Assembly (NCBI RefSeq): GCF_024713975.1
Contig: NC_091097.1
Location: forward strand, 7,868,861-7,932,860
From: Paralichthys olivaceus
Taxonomy: Eukaryota; Chordata; Actinopteri; Pleuronectiformes; Paralichthyidae
Length of the DNA: 64,000 nt
Direction: 5' to 3'
The notes under the pieces are model-generated. The model saw only the letters and a list, made by a program, of their open reading frames with translations. It was not told the origin of the DNA and did not search any database. The position numbers and the translations under genes are program-made. Positions 25,701 through 38,100 of this stretch are shown one piece after another. The stretch's first letter is position 1. Each line of letters begins with the position of its first letter.

Positions 25701-28700
25701 AATCTGATTCCTCTTGATCACTACATGATTTGCATCCTTTACAACAACCTGATTTTGATTGATTGATTTGTTTCTAGTTGTCTGTTTTGACAACTGAACT
25801 CTGTAATTCTGTAAATCATGTCTTTGAGCTACCTGGCTCCTCACGATTCCAGTTGGTGTAGGACACTCTGTCACCACTGAGCCAATTGAAAGACCCGCTT
25901 TGATTTTGGAGGCCGATCCAGAAGGAATCTCCAGAGCGACCGAACAGCAGGCTGTTTGCGAAGGCCTGCTCGAACCTGTGGAGGTTTAAAAAGGGGCTTT
26001 AAGGAAAGCAAGCACTGACAAAGCAGACAGCGATGACTTTCAAGGTAATGTGTATGTGTGTCAAGGTATGTGGACTTTGCTGTACACACCTATTTGTGAT
26101 GGTAACAAGGGTGGCACCGTGGACCTCACAGGATTTCCTGGCTTCATCAAAGGTGAATTGGTTTTCTCCCACCCAGTAACAAGCTGGACTGTGCCACTTC
26201 CAGCCCTGAGAGGAGAGGAAGATGAAGACAAAGAGGAAAGGAAGAGGAAGAGGAGAGGCAATTAGGCGGATATGGAAATCAACCACTTCCAGAGTGGAAA
26301 CTTCCACCAAAACTCAGTGGATTGGTGGATCCAGATCAGGGGGCAGGCAGATCCAGGAAATTTTTTTTGCACTTTTTTGACATTGCAAGATTTTTCAAAA
26401 TTTTCACTGTTTTCCAGGAATAATTAATGGATCTTGACGGAAACAATAACACAGCTAGGGAGCAGATAACTGTGAGTGAATGTGAACTTTGGTGCAGCTT
26501 GGTTGAGTTTAAAGGGACTATTAAAGGGAATGAAGTAGCGCTCTATGGAGTACCATTCTGGTTCAATAATTTAAAATCCCTGCATGGGCATCAAACTACA
26601 TATGCAGTGCTAAATTTTATACAACTAATGTTTCAGTAGCAGCACAAAGGAAGGAAATATGGCAACAACAAACTGGAGCAGTTAAAGGAAAACAGCATCA
26701 AATAGCATTCAACTTTTTTGGGGCGGAGGACGTAATCGCTCCATTTGAAATACTAACCACATCATTCCTTTGCCCTTAATCTTCCACTGAATTTCATTCA
26801 CATCTGTTAAGTACTTTAAAACACATTCTACTCACTAGCATACAGACAGACAAACAGGGGAGGTGAAAAACACAAATGATCTCCCAGAAAACAATTGACT
26901 TCATCACTCCCAACAGACGTGAGTCCACTCATACGAGCTGTGTTTATCCTGAATGCAGAATTAAAAAAAAGAACAAGTCTATGCACGCACAAATAACTGC
27001 TCCCTGGCCTCAATCCCTCCTGTCAGCTCTTGCACTGTATCTGTGGAATTGCGCAGATGCAGCCAACACGCCAAGGGTCGTGAAGGGTGAGATATTGAGC
27101 GAGATCGGAAGGGAGAAAAAATGAAGCTTCTTGTGAATAAGCTCCACCTCTTGCTTTTTGTGCAACCACGTTTGGCATCTAGACAGAAACCTCAAATATT
27201 ATACCTGCTGGAGACGCCTGATCTCGCATCTCCTTAAAATATTCTTTATTTTCTGCAAAACGTCAGACATCTTGAGTATTTTTCCATGTGTGTGGTAAAT
27301 GTATGAATATTACACCTTGATTTCACCAATATGAACAAATATGCAAATATTATTTTAAACCCCATACCCTCACTTTGATTTTACAAGAATCCTTTGAGTG
27401 ACACCTTATCAAGAGAGAGATATTCCCTGAAGGCAGACATCACATTCAAGAGGCCAAAAAACATGTTCCTTGTGCCAGGAGGCCACCGTGACCTTGACCT
27501 TGACCTTTGACATTTCATCACCCGTATCTAACCAGTTGATCAAGTGAACTTCTTTGACAAATTCAAAAGGATTTCTTCAAGGTGGTCTTAGATAACACAT
27601 TAACAAGGCAAAAACAAAGAGGTTTGAGAGGTTGCAGTGACCTTGACCTTTAACCTTCCAAATAGAATCAGTTTATCTTTGAGTCCAAGTGAATGGTTGT
27701 ACCAAATTTGAAGAAATTGCATGAAAGTTTTTTTGCGTTCACAAACCAAACACGTTTTGTAAGGTCACAGCGATCTTGTCACCATTGCTGGCAGGGAGGC
27801 ATAAAACCGATAGACAGTAGCACCATAAGCTTTTTAGTTACCAAATAACCTTTGGAATATCAAATTCAAAAATCTCAAGGACATCTGGTGTACTATTCAG
27901 CAACTGTATCCTTAAACATTTAAATAATCACAAAAATGAACACAGGAACCCAGGGAGTTTGCATTTCCATTATTTTAGGGCCCCCCTTGTGTCTGAGGGG
28001 CCTAAGCAGCTGCTGACACCACAGGCTGCCTCCAACATTAGCAATCAGTGTTTTCTGATGTCGCTGTTTATTCACTCATGAAGCAGCTGAGCTACCCTCA
28101 TAATAAAATCACTATCTTTCGTTATATGGAAGAAAACAATAGTTTGAGGAGTCGCTGCTCAAAATGACGACATCACAATAACGAGCAATCTGTTATTTTT
28201 TTTGAGGAATGAGCTCAGCACTGGATGGGGTAAATGGTTTTGGGGATCATGTGGTTAAATGTTGCACAGACGGTCAGCGGGCTCTCGCTCATTGTTGTTT
28301 CACATGTTGCGTGTAGTGAGATCATCTGCTTGAAAACAAGCCCCGCCGCCGCAGGGCCCTGCAGCGCGCGCCATTCCAAATGACCCTTGTCACATTACCA
28401 CCCGTGACGCCTCGCTCCCTGGGGAGCGGGGGTAAAGATTCATTACACCAAACAAATGGTCCATCCATACAGAGATCTTTGTTGAACGTAGCAGCGGCGA
28501 GCCAGCACGACCCTCGGCTTCAGATCATTTACACCGTGAGTCAACACATGAACAAACAAATATATAACACTTCTTTATATACACAGACACACACTATCAT
28601 ATCTTTTCTCACTGTAATTATCCCCTATAAATCACACATCACTGATAAAGAACCCACTAACTTTGACAATAAATATTTTCCGTAAACAGGAGGGAAAAGT

Positions 28701-31700
28701 CAGGTATGATCTGCTTTATAATCTCATATGGAGAGAATTAAGAAGTGTGCACTCAGAGACAGATGTAGATGGATCCTCCAGATGTGGTTCACTTCACCAT
28801 GTGGGTGAAGTAATGGGCGCCACAGTGCAAGTTAATGTAGGAACTGAATGCCCTTTCTGAATGAAGATACAAACATCTCAATTTGATTTGTTTTTACATT
28901 CATTTTGGCTTCTGAAAACTATGCATGAAGCCAAAGTAGTCTGTGTGTATCTGTGTGTGTGTGTTTCTGGAATGCCTGTTAAACTTCCATGTCTTAAGGG
29001 AGTGATTTATGTTACAGTTAGAGGCCCAGGGCAGACGAGTGGGCCAGCGGACGGGTGAAAGCTGGACGGCAGCTCTGGGAAAAGGGGTCAAAGGTGAAAG
29101 AATGGCTGAAATATTATAATAATAAGAATAATAGTTATGTTCCCCTTAACACTGCAGACTGTCAGCAGCTGGAATAAGATCACTGACATGTTCTCAGCAG
29201 AATCTTGAGGAGAGAAAAAGAGCCCTACTTGTTTGCAGTCCTGGTGCTGAGGTTTCCCATCACTCTTTGTTCCTGGTTTCTTGCAGATGGAGGGCAGGGC
29301 CAAATTACAAGGGCTGTCATCCCAGCGGCCGTCCTGCACATGCAAGCAAGACACAAACAAAAGGAGAGAGCACAGCTGTTAAATATATACAAATGGAGGA
29401 GAATTGCTGACCGCCCTTCGCTGTGAGGTGACTAAGGCCCCCAGGCTTTAGGGAGGGGTCAGCGTGAGGGTGAAGAGGGTCACTCACGGGCCCCCAGATG
29501 GAGACGCAGTCCTCCTGGGTGTTGCGGAAGTTATTGGGTTCAAACGGGTGCCAGTATGTGAAGATGACAGGTGTGTGGTCGGTCCACTGGAAGTCCATTT
29601 GCATGTTGGTGTCATGGAGCCCTATCCACAGTTGGTCAATGTCTGAGAGAAGACACACACAACACAATAAGACAGTTATGGGAGAATAATTCATGGATCT
29701 TGATGAACAAAATCAGGCATGTTGTGGACTGATATTTATGAGCATGTGCAACTTGGTGCAGGATCCCATTCTAGTTTAGCAATATTTTTTTACAGAAAGG
29801 ATATAAAAATCCTCCAGAAAGCTTTAATTTGGTTTTATTCCTCTGTGCTGACGACAACCAGACACGAAAAAAAGTGTTGTGATAGATCTGAGTGTGTGGA
29901 CTCCCTCTGATCCACTGGATTTCAGTACAGTTACCTTTTTTTGTCTTTGCTAAGCCTGATGTTTTTGTCCTCTTCGACACTTATACAGAAAATATTAAAA
30001 TCCCTGACTGCCCCTACTGAGAATATATCAAATAATCAAAATGTACATTTCATTCTTTCACTTTAAAGACAAGAGGAAATCCATGTGGAGCAGCCAACTT
30101 TGAGAGCAGGTAACAGATGTCCAGTTTAAGCTTGAAACACAAATCTGCCAGAAACAGTGAATAAACACAGACAAAGTGAAAAGGGAATATGATTCGTAAG
30201 ATTTCATCTCATGTAATACAGAGGAAAGGTTACAGTGCTATAAAAAACAAATCACCTTTTTTCAAGTTGCGAATAATGAACTCCAGCTCCGGTAGGGTGT
30301 GAATGCTGACCAGGTTGGCCTCCATCTTCTGGCAGGTTTTCTGAGCCGTATTCCAGTCACTCTTCTCTGAAGTCAGTCTGTAGCAGCCGGCCTGGAAGGC
30401 CTGAAAGCCGACATCACACTCGTACTTCTTATCATCTGTCCAAGAATCTGTAGGAGCAGAAAGATAAAAAAACAATCAAGCTGTGGACATAGCACCCTGG
30501 CTGGACTGTTGCTACTGTGTTTCACTTTAATGGATGAATGCTTGTGCACAGACCTGTAGTGAAGGGGTCCAGGGTGGCATTGGGCCTCTTCTTACAGACA
30601 TACGGCAGAGCAACAGAACAATCGCGGTTTTGCCAGCGACCTGATGACTCAGTTCTGATCACAACACAGTTGTCCTCATCTTCGCTATTTGGCTGGTCTG
30701 AGGATGAGACATAGAAATCATGAGAACATCACTAACGTCCTCGATCGAAGTACAAAATACTCTAATAATAGTAAAAGAGTGTGGCTGTGTTTCTTTGAAT
30801 TAAAATGAGAAGGCCTACACATTCAGCCTTCTGTGGGAAACAAAAGTTTCAAAAATATCAGGCTTCAAAGCTTGATTTGGACTCCAGGCTAACCTTGTTC
30901 CCAGTTCAGATATTTGAGTGGTGAGGAGTCGACCCACTGCCAACCCCCGTTGAGGTCTAGGTCATTGAGGCCAATCCACAAAGCAGCGCTGTAGGTGGTC
31001 AGCAAACCTACAACAGCAGGACAACACCTATCAGATGATATCAAACATGAAACAAATGTTTCTCTGTGTGCTTTTGAGAGGGAGGACACAAAACAAGGTG
31101 ACTTTTCAACACTGCTTTCACTCACAGGCTGAACAACCACTCAAGTCACAAAGGATTTTATCTGTCAACGCAGGATTGAATAAAAAACTGAGTAAGAAAA
31201 GCTTAAGTATGAGCATATATTGGCAACACAACATCAGAAAAAATTAATAATTCCTTTTGGAAGATTGAATAAGCAAACCAAATAGACTGTGTTTGCCTGT
31301 GAGACATTCTGCTGTAAGCACATTTGACTGCTAATGACTTTTGAGTTTGTCAAAGGCAACCTGTGAAACTTAAGGTTGACACGGTAACACAGCCTCCATG
31401 TCCGAGGTCTCACTGGACCCCAGAAGTAGCTAATTTCAAGTTTCAAGAAATCAAGGTACAATTCATCACTAAGACGAGAAGTGAAACATGAAAATAAAAT
31501 TCCAAATGAATCATTTGCTTCCCTTTTTTGTATATTGTGTAAATAAGTAATTTTTCAACTGTTTTTCTACAATGGTCCTGAACTTTTGTTTTTAAACACA
31601 ACAGCAAGTCACATTGACTTTACTTATTGGCTGTTCGGACATTGTGTTTTCTCATTTGTCTTGTTTTTTGATTTGTTATTGTGTTCTCTTAGTTGCCATT

Positions 31701-34700
31701 GTTTTTTTGTTTTTTGATGAGTTTTTTTGATTTGCACTTCTGGGTCACTATAGATTGTCTCATATTTCTGATTTATTTCTGATGTGTTCAGATGTACAGC
31801 TGTGTTCAGTTCAGAAGCAACATGTGTAACAACAGTGATAAGGTATATGTTCAAGATTCGTTAACAGATCATAATCAGATGATTTTGTGGTATAGATTCA
31901 GACTTTATCAGTACTGCATCAGTACCTCACAGAGGTTGTAGGCAAAGGAAAAAAACACATTTATTTAAGAAGCTTCACCAGATGTGATCACCTTCTTCAT
32001 ATAAACATTCACTGACTTTACCATTAATGTAGGTCTGCTCATGCAGCTTGGTGATGCTCAGCAGGTCTGCCCCCTGCTGCTGGCAACTGATCTGTGCCTC
32101 GCTCCATGACAATGTAGCCTGGAAGTTGAACTGGTAACAGCTGTCCGTCAGCGGGTCTTCATCCCAGAATGTCTCACAGCCGCTGCCTGAGAGTGAGGGA
32201 AAGACACGAGTCAGTCAGAGCAGAGGAGAAAGTTGGAGGACACAAGAGTTGATTTGGTTGAAAAGAAGCTGTGTGAAAAAAAAAAAAAGGTTCCAGTGAG
32301 CTGAGAGATGTAACAGTACAGTCCTGAACTGGCAAACTGATAACTCACTCTTGACAGGACAAAACCCCCAACGCTCGTCCTTGCCATAGTCAAAGGTGGT
32401 GGCGCACCAGAGGTGACCGTCCTCACGGCCGATACTGGTGCAGCTGTGGAACCACTGGCCATCGTACAGAAAGGGCAGGTAGCAGGGCCGGCCGTGAGAG
32501 TTGCCCTGGATGGTGTAGATCTCTGTCGGGAAAAGAGAGGGGGAGACTGTAAATCCCTGATTCGCTTGAGTTGCCTAAAGTTATGGCTGCGAGCTGTGCT
32601 GAACTGAAATACCTTATCTGTTTTCTCAGCGACTCGTATAATCAAACAGAGGATGATATTCCAGTCAAAACAACAAAGTCAACCAGTGGTCAGCAGAGGG
32701 AGGGGCAAACAAATAAATAAAGGCAGATTATGAGGAAAACTCAAGATTTTCATTATGAAGTTGACATGAAAATCAGCAGCTGTGGATTTAGAAAAAAAAG
32801 TCTAGATTTAAATATTTATATTCTAAAGCAGTTTCTTTTAGCAGTGATCCCATGTTGCTTCATGACATCACCAAACTAAGTCTTTTGTTATTGATTTTAT
32901 TGATCCGCTCCTAGCAGCTGAAGTTACATAAGAAATGTTTAAGTTTAATTTTATTTGTGAATTTTATTTTGAATGTAAAGAAAGCAATACCTTTTTGAAT
33001 ATTTATATTTCAATCAAGGAGGTTATGCTTTTTGTTTATTTGTTATTTAGCAGGAATATACAAAAACTACTGAACGGATTACCATGAAATTTGGTGGAGG
33101 GATGGATGGGGGGGGTCAAGAAAGAACCTATTCAATTTTTGTGCACATCCTGATCAGGGGACGGATATAGTGAATTTAACTGTGATTTCATGAGGGAACT
33201 CTTGGGCCTTGGCGAATTCTATTTAATAATCTATATCTGATTTCTGCAGTTTCGAAATTGTCTGAGGTCATCGAAAAAGAGTCCATTCGTTCTTTCCACC
33301 AATGTTTGGTGCGAAGAGAAGGCCAACAGTGAGGGAGAGGGAGAGAGAGGGTGAGAGGGGGAGAAAGAGTGGGAGGCAGGATCTGTAGTGTTACCAAAAC
33401 ACGTTAGGCCAATGGAAAGTAGGGCAGACATGTTAAATGAGGGAGGAAAGATTTCTGAAGCTCCCTCCCTGACTTCCCCCTGTGCTCCACCACTGTCTGG
33501 CTGCAGTGGAGCTGCTCCCCCAGTTGACTAATGTCAGAGGTATTCCTCTCCAGCAGCGAGTTGACTCCACAAAGAAACTTGTGAAGATCGGCACATGACA
33601 GTTAAATATGTCAATGTACCAAGTGCCACAGCTCCGTTGCCAAAATAAAATAAAAGAGGGTGAGAAGAATCACTGTAGAGCAGAAAGTCGTACAGCTACA
33701 GCGAAGTTCGTCAACGAATAACCATGACATTCGATGCGGGTAAGAATGGCACTGACAGCGGAAATGAGGCTTAGCTGCAAACCAGCGTGGTCAGATTTAA
33801 TCTAGAGTGAAAACTATAAATAAATACAAATATACTTGAGGGTAAGGACAGCTTTGTGTGTTTACTGGAGTTTACAAACACCAGCAGTGTTTTGCTTGGC
33901 TTTCTGAATGTCAGCCAGCCGTGTGCCCTGGAAGAGCGTCACAGCGACGTCCATTTGATCAGATGCAGCTGTGGCACCTACAGCAGTAAGACAAACTGCT
34001 GCAGAGAGGCAGCGAATCACACAGGGTAGGAGCGGCTGATTGGTCACTGCAGCTAATGGGAGAGGAGATCCTTCAGGCCATTTCATTGCTGAATGAGGTG
34101 CAGACTCTTAGATTTCGTGTAATGTCTGGTATCTCATTACTCACTTTTGTTTTTCTCACATTTTGTATTTTTTAATTCACAATTACTTTTAAAGATTAAA
34201 TATGTAACAATTCCTCATTAAAGTGTCCAAAAACAACTAGATCCAGTTATATATAGTTAGAGTTATATATTTTGTTGACTTGTGTATCCAAAATGTTTCC
34301 AACAATATTCAAACCCACAGAAATCAAGGTAATGGGCCATATTATTTTGGTTGCCTTATAATTGCGTATCCACAATATCCACTTTTCTCATGGCTTTGCC
34401 TCTCTCTGCTATAACTTCTGGGAAAAGTGACCAGTGAGCCTGTCAGCTGATTATTTACTTTAATTTTATTCCTTCCTTCCATTGTTTGTATTTGTCACTT
34501 GAAATTATTTGATAAGTACATTTTAAGTGTTTATTGTATTTTATTATGTTACTAAATCTTTGGGTTAATAAAAATAATCACATTCCTATTGTTATTGTAT
34601 CTCTTGCAATTGCATTTTCTATTTAAAACTCAGCATTGACTAGAATGTATTGTTTGAAAATGTGAATGGAAATCTGGAAGTTTTATTATTTTGAATTGAA

Positions 34701-35163
34701 CCAAGTAAAGACTCAATCAATGAATCAGAGCTACTGTGATCCTGCTTCTTACCACGATACATTTTGGTACACAGGTCCTGCATGCCACCATGCAGAGTCC
34801 ATTTCAGCTTGGAGGGAGAGGAGGCGGAGGAGGAGTTCAAAATCGATGGCGAGGGAAGGTAGTTGTTGAGGTTCTCCAGCACCGTGCCACAGGTCCAGGT
34901 CCAGCGTACTCTGGGGGGCTCCCGGTCACATGTGTACACACCCAGAGGAGACTTGTCTGACTTGGAGGTGAAGTTACCAGTGGTCACTCCCAGGCAAAGC
35001 GAGGAGCCCAGGTTGAGCAGGCGTCCTCGGGTCACCCACTGCCAGCGCTGGTTGTCTTCCTCACAGGATTTTGACAGGACGAGGGAGTGATCCTGCACCC
35101 CCAGGCATCCGTTTTCGCCCTCATGGAAGAAAGCAAACACGTCAGAGTCCAGCGGGGCTGTGT

Positions 35164-35197
<34 letters not shown>

Positions 35198-38100
35198 GGA
35201 AACAGTGGTGTGAGTCGATAATGCTGATGAAAACAGGATCCCATGTTAGCAGCTAGTGGGGCAAGAGAAGAGGTCAGGGAGCAGATCGATATCTCCATTA
35301 CTGGATGGGATGCTGGGTGACCACTAGTTTGAGTAGTGGACTCTGATGTACCTGCACTTCAGAGGTATTAATCCTCTAGTAATCCTGTAATAACCCTAAA
35401 ATCCTGCATGCACATTATATGGCAGGGGTCTCAGCGGGAAGTAATTGAAATGACATGCTATAAACTGTGAAAAGCGGTTGCACATGTTTTTAATGTAAGG
35501 TTAGGAATCAGGGTTGAAGTATTTCACGGTGCATCTCAAGAAATAACCTCATTCCTCGGTTTGACCTGGAATAGCCTCTCTCCTTGTTCAATAGCTTGTG
35601 GTGTGTATTTCTTCTGCTTTAAACTGCGGAGAGAGAGCGGTGCTGGAATATGTGATGAGACCATCATGGGAATCTGTGCAGTGACTCATCCATGCATTTG
35701 ACTCGTGTAAGTGAATGTTAACAAGTGTGAATTTGATTAATATGATGAAACTGTAATGGTCCTCAGGGGTAAAATGACTAACTGTTTTCACTCTGCAGAC
35801 TTCTCCCCACCGCACACTGATGTCTTTTACTTGGGTCTGATTCTCCGTGGAGCTATATCTGCTCGTGAGGTGTTACCCACAGAGCCTTACTGTATTCTCC
35901 TGCATGGTCCTGACATCCAAAATAAATAAAGATGTTAACAAAAAATAGCGAGTTACTGAAAAAAATGTGTTGAACTTGACACATCCGCAGCAGTGGCTGG
36001 ACGCCAGACCGAGTGACTGGAATTTCGGGAACAAAACCCGACACCCTTTCTCTGGTTTTCCTTCACTTCTGTTTTTCTTTTCTTTTCTTTTCTTTTTTCT
36101 TGCAGGATTTAGAGATTGGTAACCAAAAGGCCAGGACGGTGGATATGCTGGTGTGAGGTAATGACTGCATGTGAAGTTGGGAGACAGGAAGAAAAATAAG
36201 TGACTCTAAATTAAAACTACAACAAACATATCCCCAACAGCTCCTCTCCCTGACGTGAGACCCTCAGCCTTCCTACTTGGCCTGCTCCTGTGAGAGGCCA
36301 GGAAGTGGGATAGGTGAGATCACTGGGCATTTGCTTGAAAAACACGACTCTCATGCGTGGGTACTTCAGTCCGCTCAATGCCTCGTTTCCTACCCCACAG
36401 CCGAAACACTCAAACCTCCTGTGCTGCTTTTATGGACACAGAGACAATGAAGTCTCATCAAAGGCCCCCATATAAAAATCCCTGTAATCTGAAAGAGACG
36501 ACTGACACGCCCCCTCTCCTCCTCTGTGGTTGAGTTTCTCAGAAGCAGCGTTAGCTTGTCTGGTCGACAGCAAACACAGCAGCACAGCTTCAGTGGCAGA
36601 GCGGCTCAGAATGAGTTTGAAAAAGTGCTCTGTGTATAATCAGATATAATCCCCACCCTGTTCTTTTTATAAAGCCATCCATCTTCCACTAACACCCAGC
36701 TGCTGGGCCTGTTTGCAGCCAGTTTATTGTTTTAAACTTGAAAGGTTGAAATCAGAGCAAGTGTACTGTCTGACCGGGACACCAAAAACCTTAAAATCCC
36801 ACACGACGGCAGAAAAAGTAGAACGTTTGTCCAACTAGCACAAACTATCTTTCCATAATCCAGGACTCAAGAAAATAGCAAGAATCTAGAAAGGCCCACA
36901 GTTTCCTCACAAGACCACATTTAAATTGACTAGATCCAGATTTTTATATTAACATCTGTCCCATTCAGCAACGATCAATGAAATCAAGAAATCAATCAAA
37001 TCAACTCCCTTTCTCCCAATGTTAAAAAAGTGTCAATATCAATCCAGGATTGGAATGGGATTTTCCTTGCTTCACACCCCTTCACAGAATTTCATGGAAA
37101 TCAGTTGAGTAGCTTTTGTATAATCCTGCGACAAAGTTGATTTATTACTTCATCTATAAACTGTATGTATTTTATCAATAATCAATATTTTCCTTAATAA
37201 TCTAATTAATTGTCAGAAAAGAGTGAAAATCTCTTTCACCCATTTTCCAAATCTTGAAGTTGACTCATTTAAAATGACCACATGTTTACAATCATAGAAA
37301 ACTGATTCATCGAAGAATCATTTCAGCTCTTACAATCATACAGAATATTTTGCATCAGTTCCTCATAGTCCATATAAAACCCTCTATGACAGACTCCCTG
37401 CTCTGATTGGCTCTGCTCTGCAGCTACAGTGTGATTTCTGCCACGACAACTAATAGAAGGTTGTTGCTTAGAACTCAGCTCAGGATTTAGCTACAAGTAA
37501 AAACTATGTGGATATTTGTTTAGCCGGAGACATACATGACAATAATTCAGTCACTTGGTACTTTTCACCATTCAAATAAAAAGCATTTATAGAAAACAGA
37601 CCAGAAATCGGCTTTTCGCACCCGAGCCCTGCTTGTAAAAATCAGCACAACATTGTGTTCAATCCACTTCAGTGTGTGGATGTAAGGCTCAGTATTAACG
37701 ACAGTATGAGAAGTTCCTGGTGAAAGCTGCAGAACCACTCGACAACCTGAGGCTTAAGTTCCAGACAGCAAGAAGCAAATTCAAAAAGAGGTTTTAATGC
37801 CAGTCTGCGCGGGGGACACGATGGGATGTTTGATGTGCGAAAACTCCCGGGCAATCAGAGAGAGTGCAGAATTCCAGATTAACTTTAAGCCATTGAGCTC
37901 TATGAAAGCTCAGCCACAACAGCTCTCCAGCTGTGATCTCATCCTCTTCTCTGCCCTGTCACCCCCTCTTTTTCTTTTTTTCTTCCTCAACACTGAAGAC
38001 AGTTTCCTGCTGAAGAAAGAGACTGAAACCCACGGCCAAGAACAACCAGCAATACTCGCCAAGAGAGGCAGATATTCCCAGAACCTCCACCTCCTCAACA

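Larger units (their letters stand above)
26206..29228. other. mrc2 intron 9 (between CTLD2 and CTLD3)
   Basis: A 3-kb intron without coding evidence. It contains dispersed teleost repeat copy C (26300-26525), a separate repeat rich in CCTTGACCTTTGAC words (27380-27835), and a GC-rich, CpG-bearing stretch (28260-28520) that stands out from its AT-rich surroundings. Confidence 0.7.
32523..34752. other. mrc2 intron 2
   Basis: A 2.2-kb intron. It holds repeat copy E (33001-33180), a GA-rich stretch (about 33,325-33,375) and the candidate cassette exon at 33882-33968. The rest is AT-rich with nothing recognised. Confidence 0.7.

Noticed and set aside
19443-35157. A tandem cluster of separate C-type lectin immune genes
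   Set aside because: Exon phases, linkers and the single signal peptide and single membrane exon show one mrc2 gene with eight lectin-like domains. There are no internal stops, starts or poly(A) signals between the domains.
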